Notes: generated by a model not told the origin, from the letters alone. DNA of 64,000 bases from DATLMR01 sp964615905 (GCA_964615905.1 CAZTUB010000011.1:62001-126000); one strand, 5' to 3'. Counted from the stretch's first letter, positions 8,283 through 17,240 are shown. Translations and numbers: made by a program.

Positions 8283-8456
8283 AAGATCACCTGGCGACAA
8301 GGCAGTTATCAACACGCTGTGGCCCCACTATCTAACTCTTCAAACGGAGGCTGAGCGCGCCCGTGTAAGCCTGCTTGCGAGGCTCGGAACCACCGTGGTA
8401 GATTGACCTTCTCTTTAAAACGATGATTTGGCCGCAAGGCCCGGAGGGTAATAAAG

Positions 8457-9641
8457 ATGTCACAGTCTGCTGCTTCAGCTTCGGAAACGGCCCCGCGCCC
8501 GCTCACATCGCTTTCGGACGAAGAAGAGTTGTTTCGCCAGTCGGTCAGGGAATTCGCCGACCAGCAGGTTCGCCCGCTCGCGCACGATATGGACGAGCAG
8601 GGTAAGTTCTCTGCCGACCTGATAAAACAGTTTTTCGACCTGGGGTTGATGGGCGTCGCCATCCCCGAAGAGTACGGCGGCCAGGGCGGCAGCTTCTTCA
8701 ACTCTATACTGGCTGTCGAAGAGCTTTCGCGCGCCGACGCGTCGGCAGGCGTGATAGTCGATGTGCAGAACACGCTCGTCAACAACGCTGTGATGCTGTG
8801 GGCTAGCGAAGACCAGAAGAAGCGATACCTCCCGCGCCTGGCCACGGACACGGTGGGCGCGTACGCGCTGTCGGAAGCCGGTTCTGGCAGCGACGCGTTC
8901 GCGCTTGCCACCAAGGCCGAAGAGCGAGGTGACGAGTACGTGCTGAATGGGCGCAAGCTCTGGATCACGAACGGTGCCGAAGCCGGATTGTTTATCGTCT
9001 TTGCCAACGTCGCGCCTGACAAGGGCTATCGCGGCATAACCGCCTTCATGGTCGAACGCGACTTCCCCGGCTTCACCGTGGGCAAGAAAGAAAACAAGCT
9101 GGGCATACGGGCAAGCTCGACCTGCGAGCTGATCCTGGAAGATTGCGTCGTTGGGAAAGAGAACATCCTGGGCGAAGTCGGCAAAGGCTACAAGATCGCC
9201 ATCGAGACATTGAACGAGGGGCGCATAGGGATCGGCTCACAGATGGTTGGGCTTGCGCAGGGCGCGCTCGAATACGGCATCAACTACACTAAAGAGCGCC
9301 AGCAGTTCGGCCAGCCTATCGCGCGATTCCAGGGCATACAGTTTCAGATCGCGCAGATAGCGACGGAGCTTGAGGCCGCGCGGCTTATGGTCTACAACGC
9401 CGCTCGCATGAAAGACGCGGGCGAAGATTATGTGAAGCAGGCGGCGATGGCGAAACTCTTCACGTCGCAGGTGGCCGAGCACGTCACGTCACAGGTCGTT
9501 GAGTTTTACGGCGGGTACGGCTACACGAAAGATTACCCGGCCGAGAAGTACTACCGCGACGCCAAGATCGGTAAGATATACGAAGGCACGTCGAACATGC
9601 AGCTTCAAACGATAGCCAAGCTCATCCTGGGCAACATTTGA
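8457..9641 (+). CDS. Acyl-CoA dehydrogenase (short/branched-chain type)
   Basis: 394 aa, the usual family length. It oxidises acyl-CoA at the alpha-beta bond with FAD and passes electrons to ETF. Visible family marks are YALSEAGSGSDA (acyl-CoA/FAD contact), WITNG, and the C-terminal YEGTSNMQ, whose Glu376 is the expected catalytic base in short-chain and branched-chain enzymes. The fused E1 2-oxoacid dehydrogenase at 11984 would make branched-chain acyl-CoA, so a role in branched amino acid or short fatty acid breakdown fits the context. A GGAGGG sequence precedes the start. Confidence 0.92.
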   Translation: MSQSAASASETAPRPLTSLSDEEELFRQSVREFADQQVRPLAHDMDEQGKFSADLIKQFFDLGLMGVAIPEEYGGQGGSFFNSILAVEELSRADASAGVIVDVQNTLVNNAVMLWASEDQKKRYLPRLATDTVGAYALSEAGSGSDAFALATKAEERGDEYVLNGRKLWITNGAEAGLFIVFANVAPDKGYRGITAFMVERDFPGFTVGKKENKLGIRASSTCELILEDCVVGKENILGEVGKGYKIAIETLNEGRIGIGSQMVGLAQGALEYGINYTKERQQFGQPIARFQGIQFQIAQIATELEAARLMVYNAARMKDAGEDYVKQAAMAKLFTSQVAEHVTSQVVEFYGGYGYTKDYPAEKYYRDAKIGKIYEGTSNMQLQTIAKLILGNI

Positions 9642-9648
9642 TTTATTC

Positions 9649-9739
9649 GTGAACCGTGAACCGTGACAAGAAGGAGGGACCGGGCGTCTTGCCTGCTCTC
9701 TCTTGTCACGGTTTACGGTTCACGGTTCACGCTTTACGC
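9649..9739. repeat. Heptamer hairpin element 3
   Basis: The left arm is GTGAACC twice, then GTGACAAG and a purine run. The right arm is CTCTCTTGTCAC, GGTTTAC, GGTTCAC twice and a degenerate unit. It sits between two plus-strand genes, 8 bp after the dehydrogenase stop and about 100 bp before the aconitase start. It would form a hairpin in the intergenic part of an mRNA. Confidence 0.85.
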
Positions 9740-9841
9740 TTCTCCAACCCTCCTGGCTTTTGTCAAAACCACAGTGCTCAGGTTAAAATAAGAAGTCGGT
9801 CTTATAGCTTGTCAGGCTTTAATTTTTCACAGGAGTTCTGG

Positions 9842-11854
9842 ATGATCGAGAGCTTGCTTCATCGCAAAGTAGAGAAACGCCCGTCACGAGTCCGGTTGGA
9901 AGGCCGCATACTTTTTCTGGCCGAATCGGCCGCCCTCGTCCGCGAGCAACTTGAAGGGCGCGACCTTGATTTAAACGAAATACCCGCGCTCAGGGACAAC
10001 ATATCGACAGACGAGATCACCCCTGCCTACATCTGTTACCATTTTGACGAGAAGCTGGGCGAGTTCGTCTACATCGGCTTGAAATGCGGCGACGAGTTCC
10101 CCATCAAGCGCGGCGACGTTAAAAACGGCGGCTTCGCCATAAGCGTTTCCGGCAAGCGGCGGGGCAAGGGCTCCAGCCGCGAGCAGTCTCCTTACGCCGA
10201 GATTGCGGCGGGCATACAGCTTGTCGTCGCCGAAAATATCGAGCGCATCTACAAGCAGAACTGCCAGAACCTCGGCCTGCTTACTTCGACAGACTTGCGC
10301 ATACTCGAACGAGTGGCGCGCGGCGAAGAGATAGAGCTTGAGGAGTTCACGCGCGGTGAAGACGAGATAACCAGGCAGATCATCGAGTTCGGCGGGCTGT
10401 TCCCGTTCAACGTCGCGCGGCTCCAGGGCAAGACATCGCTGCCCGCGATCACAACCGCTCCGAGGCCGATGACTGTCGCCGAGAAGATTTTCGCGCGCCA
10501 CTATGTGACAGACCTTTCAAAAAACGAGATAGGCGTGGAAGCGGTCAAGCCCGGCGACACGGGCTTTGTTCAAACAGACATACGGTTCAGCCACGAATAC
10601 GTCACGCCGATGGCGGCGATCTTCTACGAGCAGCTCGTAGGCGAGGAGCCCGTGAACGACCCCTCGTCGATATACTTTTTCCAGGACCACCTGACGTTTG
10701 TCGATGACGTGATGCCGCCGGAGCGGAAGGCTATGGGCCTGCTCGACCTGGCGCACCAGCTTATCGCCAAGCAGGCCGAGTTCTCGCGCAAGCAGGGGAT
10801 ACGCCTTCACGGCGCGCTCCCCGACCGCAAGGGGTCCGAAGCCATCTGCCATAGCCTTATCCTGCAAAATTACGCGCTGCCGGGCCAGATAATCATCGGG
10901 TCCGATTCGCACACGCCGCACGCGGGCGCCGTCGGCGCTGTGGCGTTCGGCGTAGGCACGACAGACGTCTTCAATTCCTGGATCACTAAAGACGTTCGCG
11001 TGCGCGTGCCTGAGCAGGTGCGAATACGCGTGTCGGGCAGCCGCCCGGATAACGTCACCGCGAAGGATTTCATGCTTGAGATCCTCAAAACCGATTTCGT
11101 GCGCAACGGCGACGCGATTGGCCGCATTGTCGAATATACCGGCGAGGCGGTCGCGGAGCTTAACATCGACGAGCGCGCGACCATGACGAACATGGCCGCA
11201 GAGGTAGGCGCGTTCACAGGCATCGTCGCGGCCGATGATAAGACGGTCGAGTTTTTGGTCGAGCGGGGACTTTCGCGAGCCGAAGCCGAAGCGTTGTGCG
11301 AAGGGCTTCAAAGCGACCCTGACGCAGAGTACGCCTTTACGATTGACATAGACGCGAGCAAGCTGCGCCCGATGATCGCCACTCCCGGCGACCCCGGAAA
11401 CGGGTTGTTTGTCGACGAGTTGCCGGGCGAGGTCCGCGTAGACATAGCCTACGGCGGGTCGTGCACGGCGGGCAAGAAAGAAGACATGGACATGTACGCG
11501 CGCGTCTTCCGCGAGGCGATTGCGCGCGGGCAGCGTGTTCACCCGGACGTTCAATGCTTCATCCAATTCGGCTCGATTGAAGTGCGAGAGTATTCGGAAC
11601 AGCAAGGCTACGTCGATATATTTCGGGAAGTGGGGGCGCATATAATCGAGCCGAGCTGCGGCGCGTGCATAAACGCTGGGCCGGGAGTGAGCACGCTAAA
11701 GGAGCAGGTTGTAATCAGCGCGCAGAATCGCAACTTCCCCGGTCGCAGCGGCCCCGGCCAGATGTACCTCGCGTCGCCTTTGACCGTGGCCGCGTCGGCT
11801 ATAGCGGGGCACATAGTCGAGTACCGCCCCGCGTCGGCGGCAAGAATTGGCTAG
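9842..11854 (+). CDS. Aconitase-family hydratase with N-terminal swivel domain
   Basis: 670 aa. The order of domains is unusual: the LeuD-like swivel domain comes first (NISTDEITPAY about 53-63, GSSREQSPYAEIAAG about 115-130), then the LeuC-like [4Fe-4S] domains start at TVAEKIFARH (about 218). The latter carry GSDSHTPHAGAVG, the first cluster cysteine in GGSCTAGKKED and the CxxC pair in EPSCGACINAGPG, so the active-site cluster should be intact. The swivel-first order is that of AcnB, but the HEAT-like N-terminal domain of AcnB is missing. It probably isomerises citrate in the TCA cycle; isopropylmalate or a methylcitrate-type substrate cannot be excluded. The ATG at 9842 has AGGAG upstream. 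Confidence 0.85.
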   Translation: MIESLLHRKVEKRPSRVRLEGRILFLAESAALVREQLEGRDLDLNEIPALRDNISTDEITPAYICYHFDEKLGEFVYIGLKCGDEFPIKRGDVKNGGFAISVSGKRRGKGSSREQSPYAEIAAGIQLVVAENIERIYKQNCQNLGLLTSTDLRILERVARGEEIELEEFTRGEDEITRQIIEFGGLFPFNVARLQGKTSLPAITTAPRPMTVAEKIFARHYVTDLSKNEIGVEAVKPGDTGFVQTDIRFSHEYVTPMAAIFYEQLVGEEPVNDPSSIYFFQDHLTFVDDVMPPERKAMGLLDLAHQLIAKQAEFSRKQGIRLHGALPDRKGSEAICHSLILQNYALPGQIIIGSDSHTPHAGAVGAVAFGVGTTDVFNSWITKDVRVRVPEQVRIRVSGSRPDNVTAKDFMLEILKTDFVRNGDAIGRIVEYTGEAVAELNIDERATMTNMAAEVGAFTGIVAADDKTVEFLVERGLSRAEAEALCEGLQSDPDAEYAFTIDIDASKLRPMIATPGDPGNGLFVDELPGEVRVDIAYGGSCTAGKKEDMDMYARVFREAIARGQRVHPDVQCFIQFGSIEVREYSEQQGYVDIFREVGAHIIEPSCGACINAGPGVSTLKEQVVISAQNRNFPGRSGPGQMYLASPLTVAASAIAGHIVEYRPASAARIG

Positions 11855-11865
11855 CTGAAAAGAGC

Positions 11866-11970
11866 GTAAACCATGAGGCGTAAACCGTGAACCGTAAACC
11901 GTAACAAGTCAGAGGGATCAGAACCGCTCGCCTGCTCTCTCTTGTCACGGTTTACGGTTCACGGTTTACG
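11866..11970. repeat. Heptamer hairpin element 4
   Basis: The left side has an outlying GTAAACC at 11866, then GTAAACC, GTGAACC, GTAAACC and GTAACAAG at 11880-11908. The right arm is CTTGTCAC, GGTTTAC, GGTTCAC, GGTTTAC at 11941-11969. The order of unit variants is mirrored exactly, with one A/G change in the innermost unit. It lies between two co-directional genes, just before a ribosome-binding site at 11974. Confidence 0.88.
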
Positions 11971-11983
11971 ATTAGGAGAAAGT

Positions 11984-14104
11984 ATGGCCGTTCAACCGCA
12001 GGTTGAGAAACATCACGGGCTTGACCGCGACACCCTGTTGAAGATTTATCGCGTGATGTACATGTCGCGTAAGATCGACGACAAAGAGATTCAGCTAAAG
12101 CGCCAGAGCAAAATATACTTCCAGATTTCAGGCGCGGGCCACGAGGCGATACTCGTAGCCGCGGGGCTTGCTATGAAACCGGGGTCGGACTGGTTCTACC
12201 CCTATTACCGCGACCGCGCGCTCTGCCTGACGCTTGGGATGACGCCGACAGAGATGCTTATGACCGCGACCGGAGCAGCGGCTGACCCAAGCTCCGGCGG
12301 TCGCCAGATGCCTAGCCACTGGGGCCACCAGCGGCTGAACATCGTCACGCAGTCGTCGCCTACCGGCACTCAGTTCCTTCAGGCCGTCGGTTGCGCCGAG
12401 GCCGCTTACCGCGCCGAGTTGATCGGCTCGCCTTCCGAGCTTGTCACAGGCTACGCGCCTGATTCAATCGTCTACGTCTCTGCGGGCGACGGCACGACGA
12501 GCGAGGGCGAGTTCTTCGAATCGCTCAACACCGCCTGCAATCTGAAGCTCCCGGTCCTTTACCTGATCGAAGACAACGGCTATGCGATCTCCGTCCCGGT
12601 TGAGGTGCAGACGGCCGGCGGGAGCATATCAAAGATGGTCAGCGGGTTCCCGGACCTCTTTATCGAAGAGGTGGACGGATGCGACCCAATCGCGAGCTAC
12701 GATGTGATGCAACGCGCCGTAGCCTATTGCCGCGAGCGGCGCGGCCCGGCGCTCGTCCACGCGCACGTGATACGGCCCTACTCTCATTCGCTCTCTGACG
12801 ACGAGATGCTCTACAGGCCCATCCCCGAACGCGACGCCGAAGCCGAGCGCGACCCGACTCGCACCTTCGCGACTTATCTGATAAACGAAGGGCTGGCCAC
12901 CGAAGAAGAGTTGAAACGCATAACCGATGAGGTCGACGAGGAGGTCAATGCCGCCGCCGAAGAGGCCGTGGCCGCCGCCAAACCCGAAAAGGGAACGGCG
13001 TTGCTCTACGTCTACTCGCCCGATCTCGATCCGGCATCGAAAGAGTTCGACACTGAAGATACGGCTCCGGCAGGGGCGGGAAATAAGACGATGGCCGATC
13101 TTATCAACGCCTGCCTGCACGACGAGATGGCTCGCGATTCCGCGATAATCGTCTTTGGCGAAGACGTGGCCGATTGCAGCCGCGAAGAGAACATCGATAC
13201 AGTGAAAGGCAAAGGCGGCGTCTTTAAAGTCACGCACAACCTGCAACGCAAGAACGGCAGCGCGCGGGTATTCAACACCCCGCTTGCGGAAGCGAACATC
13301 ATCGGTCGCGCGGTAGGGCTTGCCACTCGCGGGTTGAAGCCTGTGCCTGAGATTCAATTCTTCGATTACATCTGGCCCGCGATGCAGCAGCTTCGCAACG
13401 AAGTGCCGCTTATGCGGTGGCGGTCAAACAACACTTTCACATGCCCCATGGTCGTCCGCGTGGCGACGGGCGGATACCTGACCGGCGGCGCCATCTATCA
13501 TAGCCAGTGCGGCGAGTCTATATTTACTCACACGCCGGGCATGAGGGTAGTGATGCCCTCTACGGCGCTCGACGCAAACGGGTTGCTGCGCACTGCTATT
13601 CGGTGCGATGACCCTGTGATGTTTCTTGAGCATAAACATCTCTACCGCCAGATTCACAATAAAGGCGAGTACCCGGGCCCCGATTTCATGATCCCGTTCG
13701 GGAAAGCGAAGGTCGTGCGTGAAGGGACAGACGTCTCGATCATCACGTACGGCGCGACGGTCTTCCGCTCGGTGGTCGCCGCTCAAAGGGTTGCCGAACA
13801 GCACGACTTGAGCGTCGAAGTGATAGACCTTCGCAGTCTCAGCCCTTACGATTGGCAGGCGATCAGCAAGTCCGTGCAGAAGACGAGCCGCGCGCTCGTC
13901 GTTTACGAAGATATGCAGTCCTGGGGGTTCGGCGCGGAGATAGCGGCGCGAATAGCCGACGAGTTGTTCGAACATCTCGACGCTCCTGTTCGACGCGTGG
14001 CCGCGCTCGACACCTTTGTCGCTTACTACCCCGAACTCGAAGACGAGATACTGCCGCAGGCTGACGACATAGCCGAGGGGATATTGAGCCTTGCGCGGTA
14101 TTAG
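11984..14104 (+). CDS. 2-oxoacid dehydrogenase E1, fused alpha and beta subunits
   Basis: 706 aa. Residues about 1-350 are an E1 alpha subunit with the thiamine-diphosphate motif (SAGDGTTSEGEF through EDNGYAIS). Residues about 375-706 are an E1 beta subunit (FGEDVAD, FNTPLAEANIIG, EIQFFDYIWPA). Most bacteria encode the two parts separately; the natural fusion fixes a 1:1 ratio. By similarity it belongs to the branched-chain 2-oxoacid or pyruvate class and needs E2 and E3, which are not in the window. AGGAG precedes the ATG. The nearby acyl-CoA dehydrogenase favours a branched-chain role, as an inference. Confidence 0.88.
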   Translation: MAVQPQVEKHHGLDRDTLLKIYRVMYMSRKIDDKEIQLKRQSKIYFQISGAGHEAILVAAGLAMKPGSDWFYPYYRDRALCLTLGMTPTEMLMTATGAAADPSSGGRQMPSHWGHQRLNIVTQSSPTGTQFLQAVGCAEAAYRAELIGSPSELVTGYAPDSIVYVSAGDGTTSEGEFFESLNTACNLKLPVLYLIEDNGYAISVPVEVQTAGGSISKMVSGFPDLFIEEVDGCDPIASYDVMQRAVAYCRERRGPALVHAHVIRPYSHSLSDDEMLYRPIPERDAEAERDPTRTFATYLINEGLATEEELKRITDEVDEEVNAAAEEAVAAAKPEKGTALLYVYSPDLDPASKEFDTEDTAPAGAGNKTMADLINACLHDEMARDSAIIVFGEDVADCSREENIDTVKGKGGVFKVTHNLQRKNGSARVFNTPLAEANIIGRAVGLATRGLKPVPEIQFFDYIWPAMQQLRNEVPLMRWRSNNTFTCPMVVRVATGGYLTGGAIYHSQCGESIFTHTPGMRVVMPSTALDANGLLRTAIRCDDPVMFLEHKHLYRQIHNKGEYPGPDFMIPFGKAKVVREGTDVSIITYGATVFRSVVAAQRVAEQHDLSVEVIDLRSLSPYDWQAISKSVQKTSRALVVYEDMQSWGFGAEIAARIADELFEHLDAPVRRVAALDTFVAYYPELEDEILPQADDIAEGILSLARY

Positions 14105-14116
14105 GAAGTAATTTTC

Positions 14117-14977
14117 ATGGCAAGAACTCAGAAGAAGAATAAGCAGGCGGCAAAACCAGAACCGAAGCCGAAACGCAAGATGTTATTTCTGGCCGGCGGG
14201 CTGACAGCTGTCGTCATCGGCGCGGCGGTAGCCCTGTCATCAAGAAGCAGTCAGAACACGCAGCCTCCGAGGGAGGTGCCCGCCACGACACCGGCGCCCC
14301 TGGCTTCGCCAGCCGCCCCGCCGGCCGCTACGAATCCCGCTCCCACAAACCCATCCGGCAAACCCGCTCCACCGCTTGAGACGATGGAGGTAGCGAAGGC
14401 CGTCATGGTCACGGTCGAGCTCGATTTCGGCCCGAAGATTCCGACCATAGCCGAAGCCCTGCGCGACATCGAGCGCCGTTACGTTCCAGATGACGGCTCC
14501 GGGCGGACGTTCGCAATCCTGGACGCCTACGGCGAGCCGACGCCGGACGGCAAGCTCCTGCATATGTCTATGCACGTGAGCAGCGAGAAGCCCGGTATGG
14601 GCATGCTTGTCTTCAAACGGACGGGCGAGGTGCTATGGCAAAGCAGGATCACAGGCAACGCGCTCGCTCAACTGCCGCCGAAGAACCTGCAAATATTCAT
14701 AAATGACGAGCAGAACAACCAGCGCATACTTGACGGCTCGAACAACCCGGCTTCGATCCTCGAAACGACCGTCAGAGATTTCAAAGTAAAAGTGAGGGAC
14801 TTCTGGCCCGACAAGACCGAGCGAGAATTTACCTTCATCTACAGCGCCTGCGGTTGCCCCGTAAAAGTCATGGCCCGGCGCGACGGCGAGCGCGTCAGCC
14901 GCGCCAAAGACCTTCCCGTTATATTCCCCGACGACCCTGCCGTCGTGGTCACAATCAACCGCTTCATGAAGTGGTAA
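14117..14977 (+). CDS. Membrane-anchored protein of unknown function
   Basis: 286 aa. A very basic N terminus (about 1-20) is followed by one membrane helix (about 22-42), giving a type II topology with the rest outside the cytoplasm. A Pro/Ala/Thr-rich spacer (about 50-95) leads to a globular domain of about 190 residues with a closely spaced cysteine pair (ACGCP) near the C terminus. I do not recognise the family. It starts 12 bp after the E1 stop and is probably cotranscribed, but this does not define a role. Confidence 0.65.
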   Translation: MARTQKKNKQAAKPEPKPKRKMLFLAGGLTAVVIGAAVALSSRSSQNTQPPREVPATTPAPLASPAAPPAATNPAPTNPSGKPAPPLETMEVAKAVMVTVELDFGPKIPTIAEALRDIERRYVPDDGSGRTFAILDAYGEPTPDGKLLHMSMHVSSEKPGMGMLVFKRTGEVLWQSRITGNALAQLPPKNLQIFINDEQNNQRILDGSNNPASILETTVRDFKVKVRDFWPDKTEREFTFIYSACGCPVKVMARRDGERVSRAKDLPVIFPDDPAVVVTINRFMKW

Positions 14978-14981
14978 AGCC

Positions 14982-15030
14982 GTGAGCGGAGGACTGAGCG
15001 GCTATGCCTTACATCTCAGCCCTCCGCCAC
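14982..15030. terminator. Imperfect hairpin between convergent genes
   Basis: GTGAGCGGAGGACTGAG pairs with CTCAGCCCTCCGCCAC around a 16-nt loop, with one or two mismatches. It lies between a plus gene ending at 14977 and a minus gene ending at 15047. No T-tract is seen, so it may be a 3' stabiliser rather than an intrinsic terminator. Confidence 0.45.
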
Positions 15031-15046
15031 TCGTTGCACGATCCTG

Positions 15047-15364
15047 TTAAGCGCGCGGTGGCGGTGTCGGCGGCAGGTCGCGCTTATCGACATATATATC
15101 GCGCTCAGGCTCGCGCGTCGGCCTGCGCAAGCCGAGCAGGCCAGCAAGCCCCGCAAGCCCCAGCAACCCCCACGGGAAATCATCATCATCGTCGTCGCGG
15201 TTCCTGCGGTCGCGCCTGTCTCTATCGTCGTCCCGCCGGGCTTCCGCGCCCCTGTTGGCGTTGTCGTTCGTCTGTGCAAAAGTCGGCGCCGCGAGCGGTA
15301 AAAAAGTCAAACTCAGGGCAAGTGTGACCGCTCGCAGTACCGTTAGTGATTTGATTCGCTCCAC
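15047..15364 (-). CDS. Small exported protein with Asp/Arg-rich core and GLLGLRR-type tail
   Basis: 105 aa. A signal peptide (about 1-30, cleavage likely after TFAQ) is followed by a charged, low-complexity segment of Asp and Arg (about 37-62). Next comes a short hydrophobic glycine/leucine stretch (PWGLLGLAGLAGLLGL about 64-79) ended by RR. This tripartite end resembles C-terminal sorting tails of the WGxxGW kind, but about 26 further residues follow it, so the match is incomplete. The start is GTG with AGGAGG about 7 nt upstream. Function unknown. Confidence 0.65.
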   Translation of the reverse strand: MERIKSLTVLRAVTLALSLTFLPLAAPTFAQTNDNANRGAEARRDDDRDRRDRRNRDDDDDDFPWGLLGLAGLAGLLGLRRPTREPERDIYVDKRDLPPTPPPRA

Positions 15365-15527
15365 TGGTAAGTTCCTCCTCTTCGTCTAGACGGCCACAGG
15401 GTTGTTAAGGCAAGCCGTGTACCATATCGTCGTTTAACTATTGAGTTTGCCTGTCTTGTGGCAGGGCATGGTAAACTAAGCCCGCTTTGAGCGATAATCG
15501 CTCGATTATTCGGAGGAGGTAGCCAGG

Positions 15528-16637
15528 ATGCAAGCGGCGGCTGTTGCAGTTCAAGCGGGCAAGCGTGCGGGTTGGATAGTAAGCCAGAAAGACGATCTCA
15601 TATGGTTCATTGGCAGCGTTGTAACAAGCTACGCATTCCTTGCGGGCAATCTCTTGCTCGTAAAGCTCGGCATGTCAGTGATGATTTTGACATGGGTTTG
15701 GGCGCTGGGCTTTGACGGGCCGCATGTTTTCGGCACAATATCGCGCACCTATGCCGACAGCGAAGAGCGGCGCAAGCGAGCGCGGCTGCTATACGGCAGC
15801 CTATCGCTTTTCCTGCTTGGCCCCGCGCTTGTAATCACGGACCGTCTGGCGGGCACGAATGTCTTAGGCCCCGCTTTCTTCCTGTTCGCTTCCGTCTGGG
15901 CTTATTACCATCTCGTCAAACAGCACTACGGGTTTATGATCCTCTACAAGAAGAAGAACGACGACCTTGCGGAGATAGATAATCTCATAGACAGGGCCTT
16001 CATCCTTCTCGGCATGACGTACCCGTTCCTTCACTTTCTCGGGCACTCCGTAGCGGCGCGCGACCGCGTCACATTCTCGACCGACGGCGGCGCATTCTGG
16101 TGGCTTGAGACGATGGCGCTTTCAGCCTTCGTAGTATCGGCGATCATGTTCGCCGGTCGGCTGCTTCAAAAGCTCTACTTGAAGATGAGCGTAAACGTGC
16201 CCAAGCTGTTGCTGCTTGCGGCGGCTTTGCCTATGCACTGGATAGTGCTGCGCATGCTTGAGCCGGTTGCGCCCGCGTCGGCGGGGGCGCTGGCGGCGGT
16301 CGCGACGCTTACGATCTATCACAACATTCAGTACCACCGCATCATATGGTTTCATAACCAGAACAAGTACAACCGCGACCGCACGCTCAGTTACGGAGCC
16401 GCTTCCAAGATCAGCAGGTCTGTCTGGCACTACATAGGCTTCGCGCTTCTGTTCGGCGCGTTCTACCACGTGCCGCACTACACGGTTGTAGTCCCCGACA
16501 GCATCGGCGCGGCCTTCATCTGGGGCGGCGCGTTTATACATTACTACCTCGACGGCAAGATATGGCGCGTTCGCCGTGACCGTCAGCTTAATGAAACGCT
16601 GCGCATGGCCGGGCCGAATCGAGAGGCTGCGCGCTAG
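15528..16637 (+). CDS. Polytopic membrane protein with histidine-rich motifs
   Basis: 369 aa with about nine predicted membrane helices. Conserved-looking polar motifs sit next to helices: GFDGPHVFGTISRTYAD (about 62-78), YYHLVKQHYGF (about 124-134), YHNIQYHRIIWFHNQNKY (about 263-280) and IHYYLDGKIWR near the C terminus. Histidines clustered this way suggest a membrane metalloenzyme, in the style of Brp/Blh carotenoid-cleaving or fatty-acid-modifying enzymes, but I cannot match it to either. A GGAGG precedes the ATG. A small zinc-ribbon protein and a membrane-anchored protein follow and may share the operon. Confidence 0.7.
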   Translation: MQAAAVAVQAGKRAGWIVSQKDDLIWFIGSVVTSYAFLAGNLLLVKLGMSVMILTWVWALGFDGPHVFGTISRTYADSEERRKRARLLYGSLSLFLLGPALVITDRLAGTNVLGPAFFLFASVWAYYHLVKQHYGFMILYKKKNDDLAEIDNLIDRAFILLGMTYPFLHFLGHSVAARDRVTFSTDGGAFWWLETMALSAFVVSAIMFAGRLLQKLYLKMSVNVPKLLLLAAALPMHWIVLRMLEPVAPASAGALAAVATLTIYHNIQYHRIIWFHNQNKYNRDRTLSYGAASKISRSVWHYIGFALLFGAFYHVPHYTVVVPDSIGAAFIWGGAFIHYYLDGKIWRVRRDRQLNETLRMAGPNREAAR

Positions 16638-16646
16638 CGGGTTGCG

Positions 16647-16814
16647 ATGAAGATAGGATTTTTCCTAACGATGTTTTTAGGCATAGCGGCGCTTGTGGTA
16701 TACGTCGTGATCGAGAAGCGTATAAACCAGCGCAAGTGCCCGGAATGCGGGTTCGGTAGGGCGAGGGACTTTCCCGTCGAGCAGTGCCCGCGCTGCGGCG
16801 CGCTCGTGAAATAG
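16647..16814 (+). CDS. Small zinc-ribbon membrane protein (55 aa)
   Basis: 55 aa. One membrane helix at about 3-22 is followed by a zinc ribbon with two CxxC pairs, KCPEC at about 30-34 and QCPRC at about 46-50. The gene begins 9 bp after the preceding stop and keeps the strand, so cotranscription is likely. The intact cysteine spacing and continuous frame argue for a real gene. Function unknown; the domain layout recalls the other zinc-ribbon membrane proteins in this window but with the order reversed. Confidence 0.65.
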   Translation: MKIGFFLTMFLGIAALVVYVVIEKRINQRKCPECGFGRARDFPVEQCPRCGALVK

Positions 16815-16832
16815 CTGCGCGATCCTAGTATC

Positions 16833-17240
16833 ATGTCTGTTATGAATTTCAGAAAACTGCTCGACAGGTGGCCCGTCCTCGTTTTCATCTTTGTGCCGTT
16901 GTCGATAGTCGTCGTAGACGCGGCGGCGCTGTTGATGGAGTACCGCCAGCCGGAATCGGAAAAGGCTATACGGCTGGTCAGAGAGAGCAAGTCGCGCAAA
17001 GAGAATTTCACTGTCCAGCAATACTTCTACACGACCGTCTACCACCGCAAGGAGAAAGGCGAGCCTGTCGAGATCGAAGGGTGGCGAGCCGCGCAACCCG
17101 GCGGCCCCGGCGCTGCCGTGACGGTGGAGTTCGCATACACAGACGAGCGAGGCCGCGCGAGCGCTGTGTGGGAAGTCGACCTGAAATCGAAACGCATCAC
17201 CCCCAGAAACCCCGCAGCCGACGACATCTCCTGGCATTAA
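16833..17240 (+). CDS. Membrane-anchored small protein of unknown function
   Basis: 135 aa. One N-terminal membrane helix (about 14-36) is followed by a predicted extracytoplasmic domain of about 95 residues rich in beta-prone stretches (VTVEFAYTDERG, SAVWEVDL). No motif is recognised. It lies 18 bp downstream of the small zinc-ribbon gene on the same strand and is probably the last gene of that operon. Confidence 0.6.
   Translation: MSVMNFRKLLDRWPVLVFIFVPLSIVVVDAAALLMEYRQPESEKAIRLVRESKSRKENFTVQQYFYTTVYHRKEKGEPVEIEGWRAAQPGGPGAAVTVEFAYTDERGRASAVWEVDLKSKRITPRNPAADDISWH

Noticed and set aside
8212..8406. 64-codon open frame overlapping the end of the Crp/Fnr gene
   Set aside because: It overlaps the conserved CECY region in another frame and has no ribosome-binding site or recognisable product.
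9656..9841. In-frame open extension upstream of the aconitase start
   Set aside because: The extension is a translation of heptamer element 3 and gives residues unrelated to the family; AGGAG and ATG at 9842 fit better.
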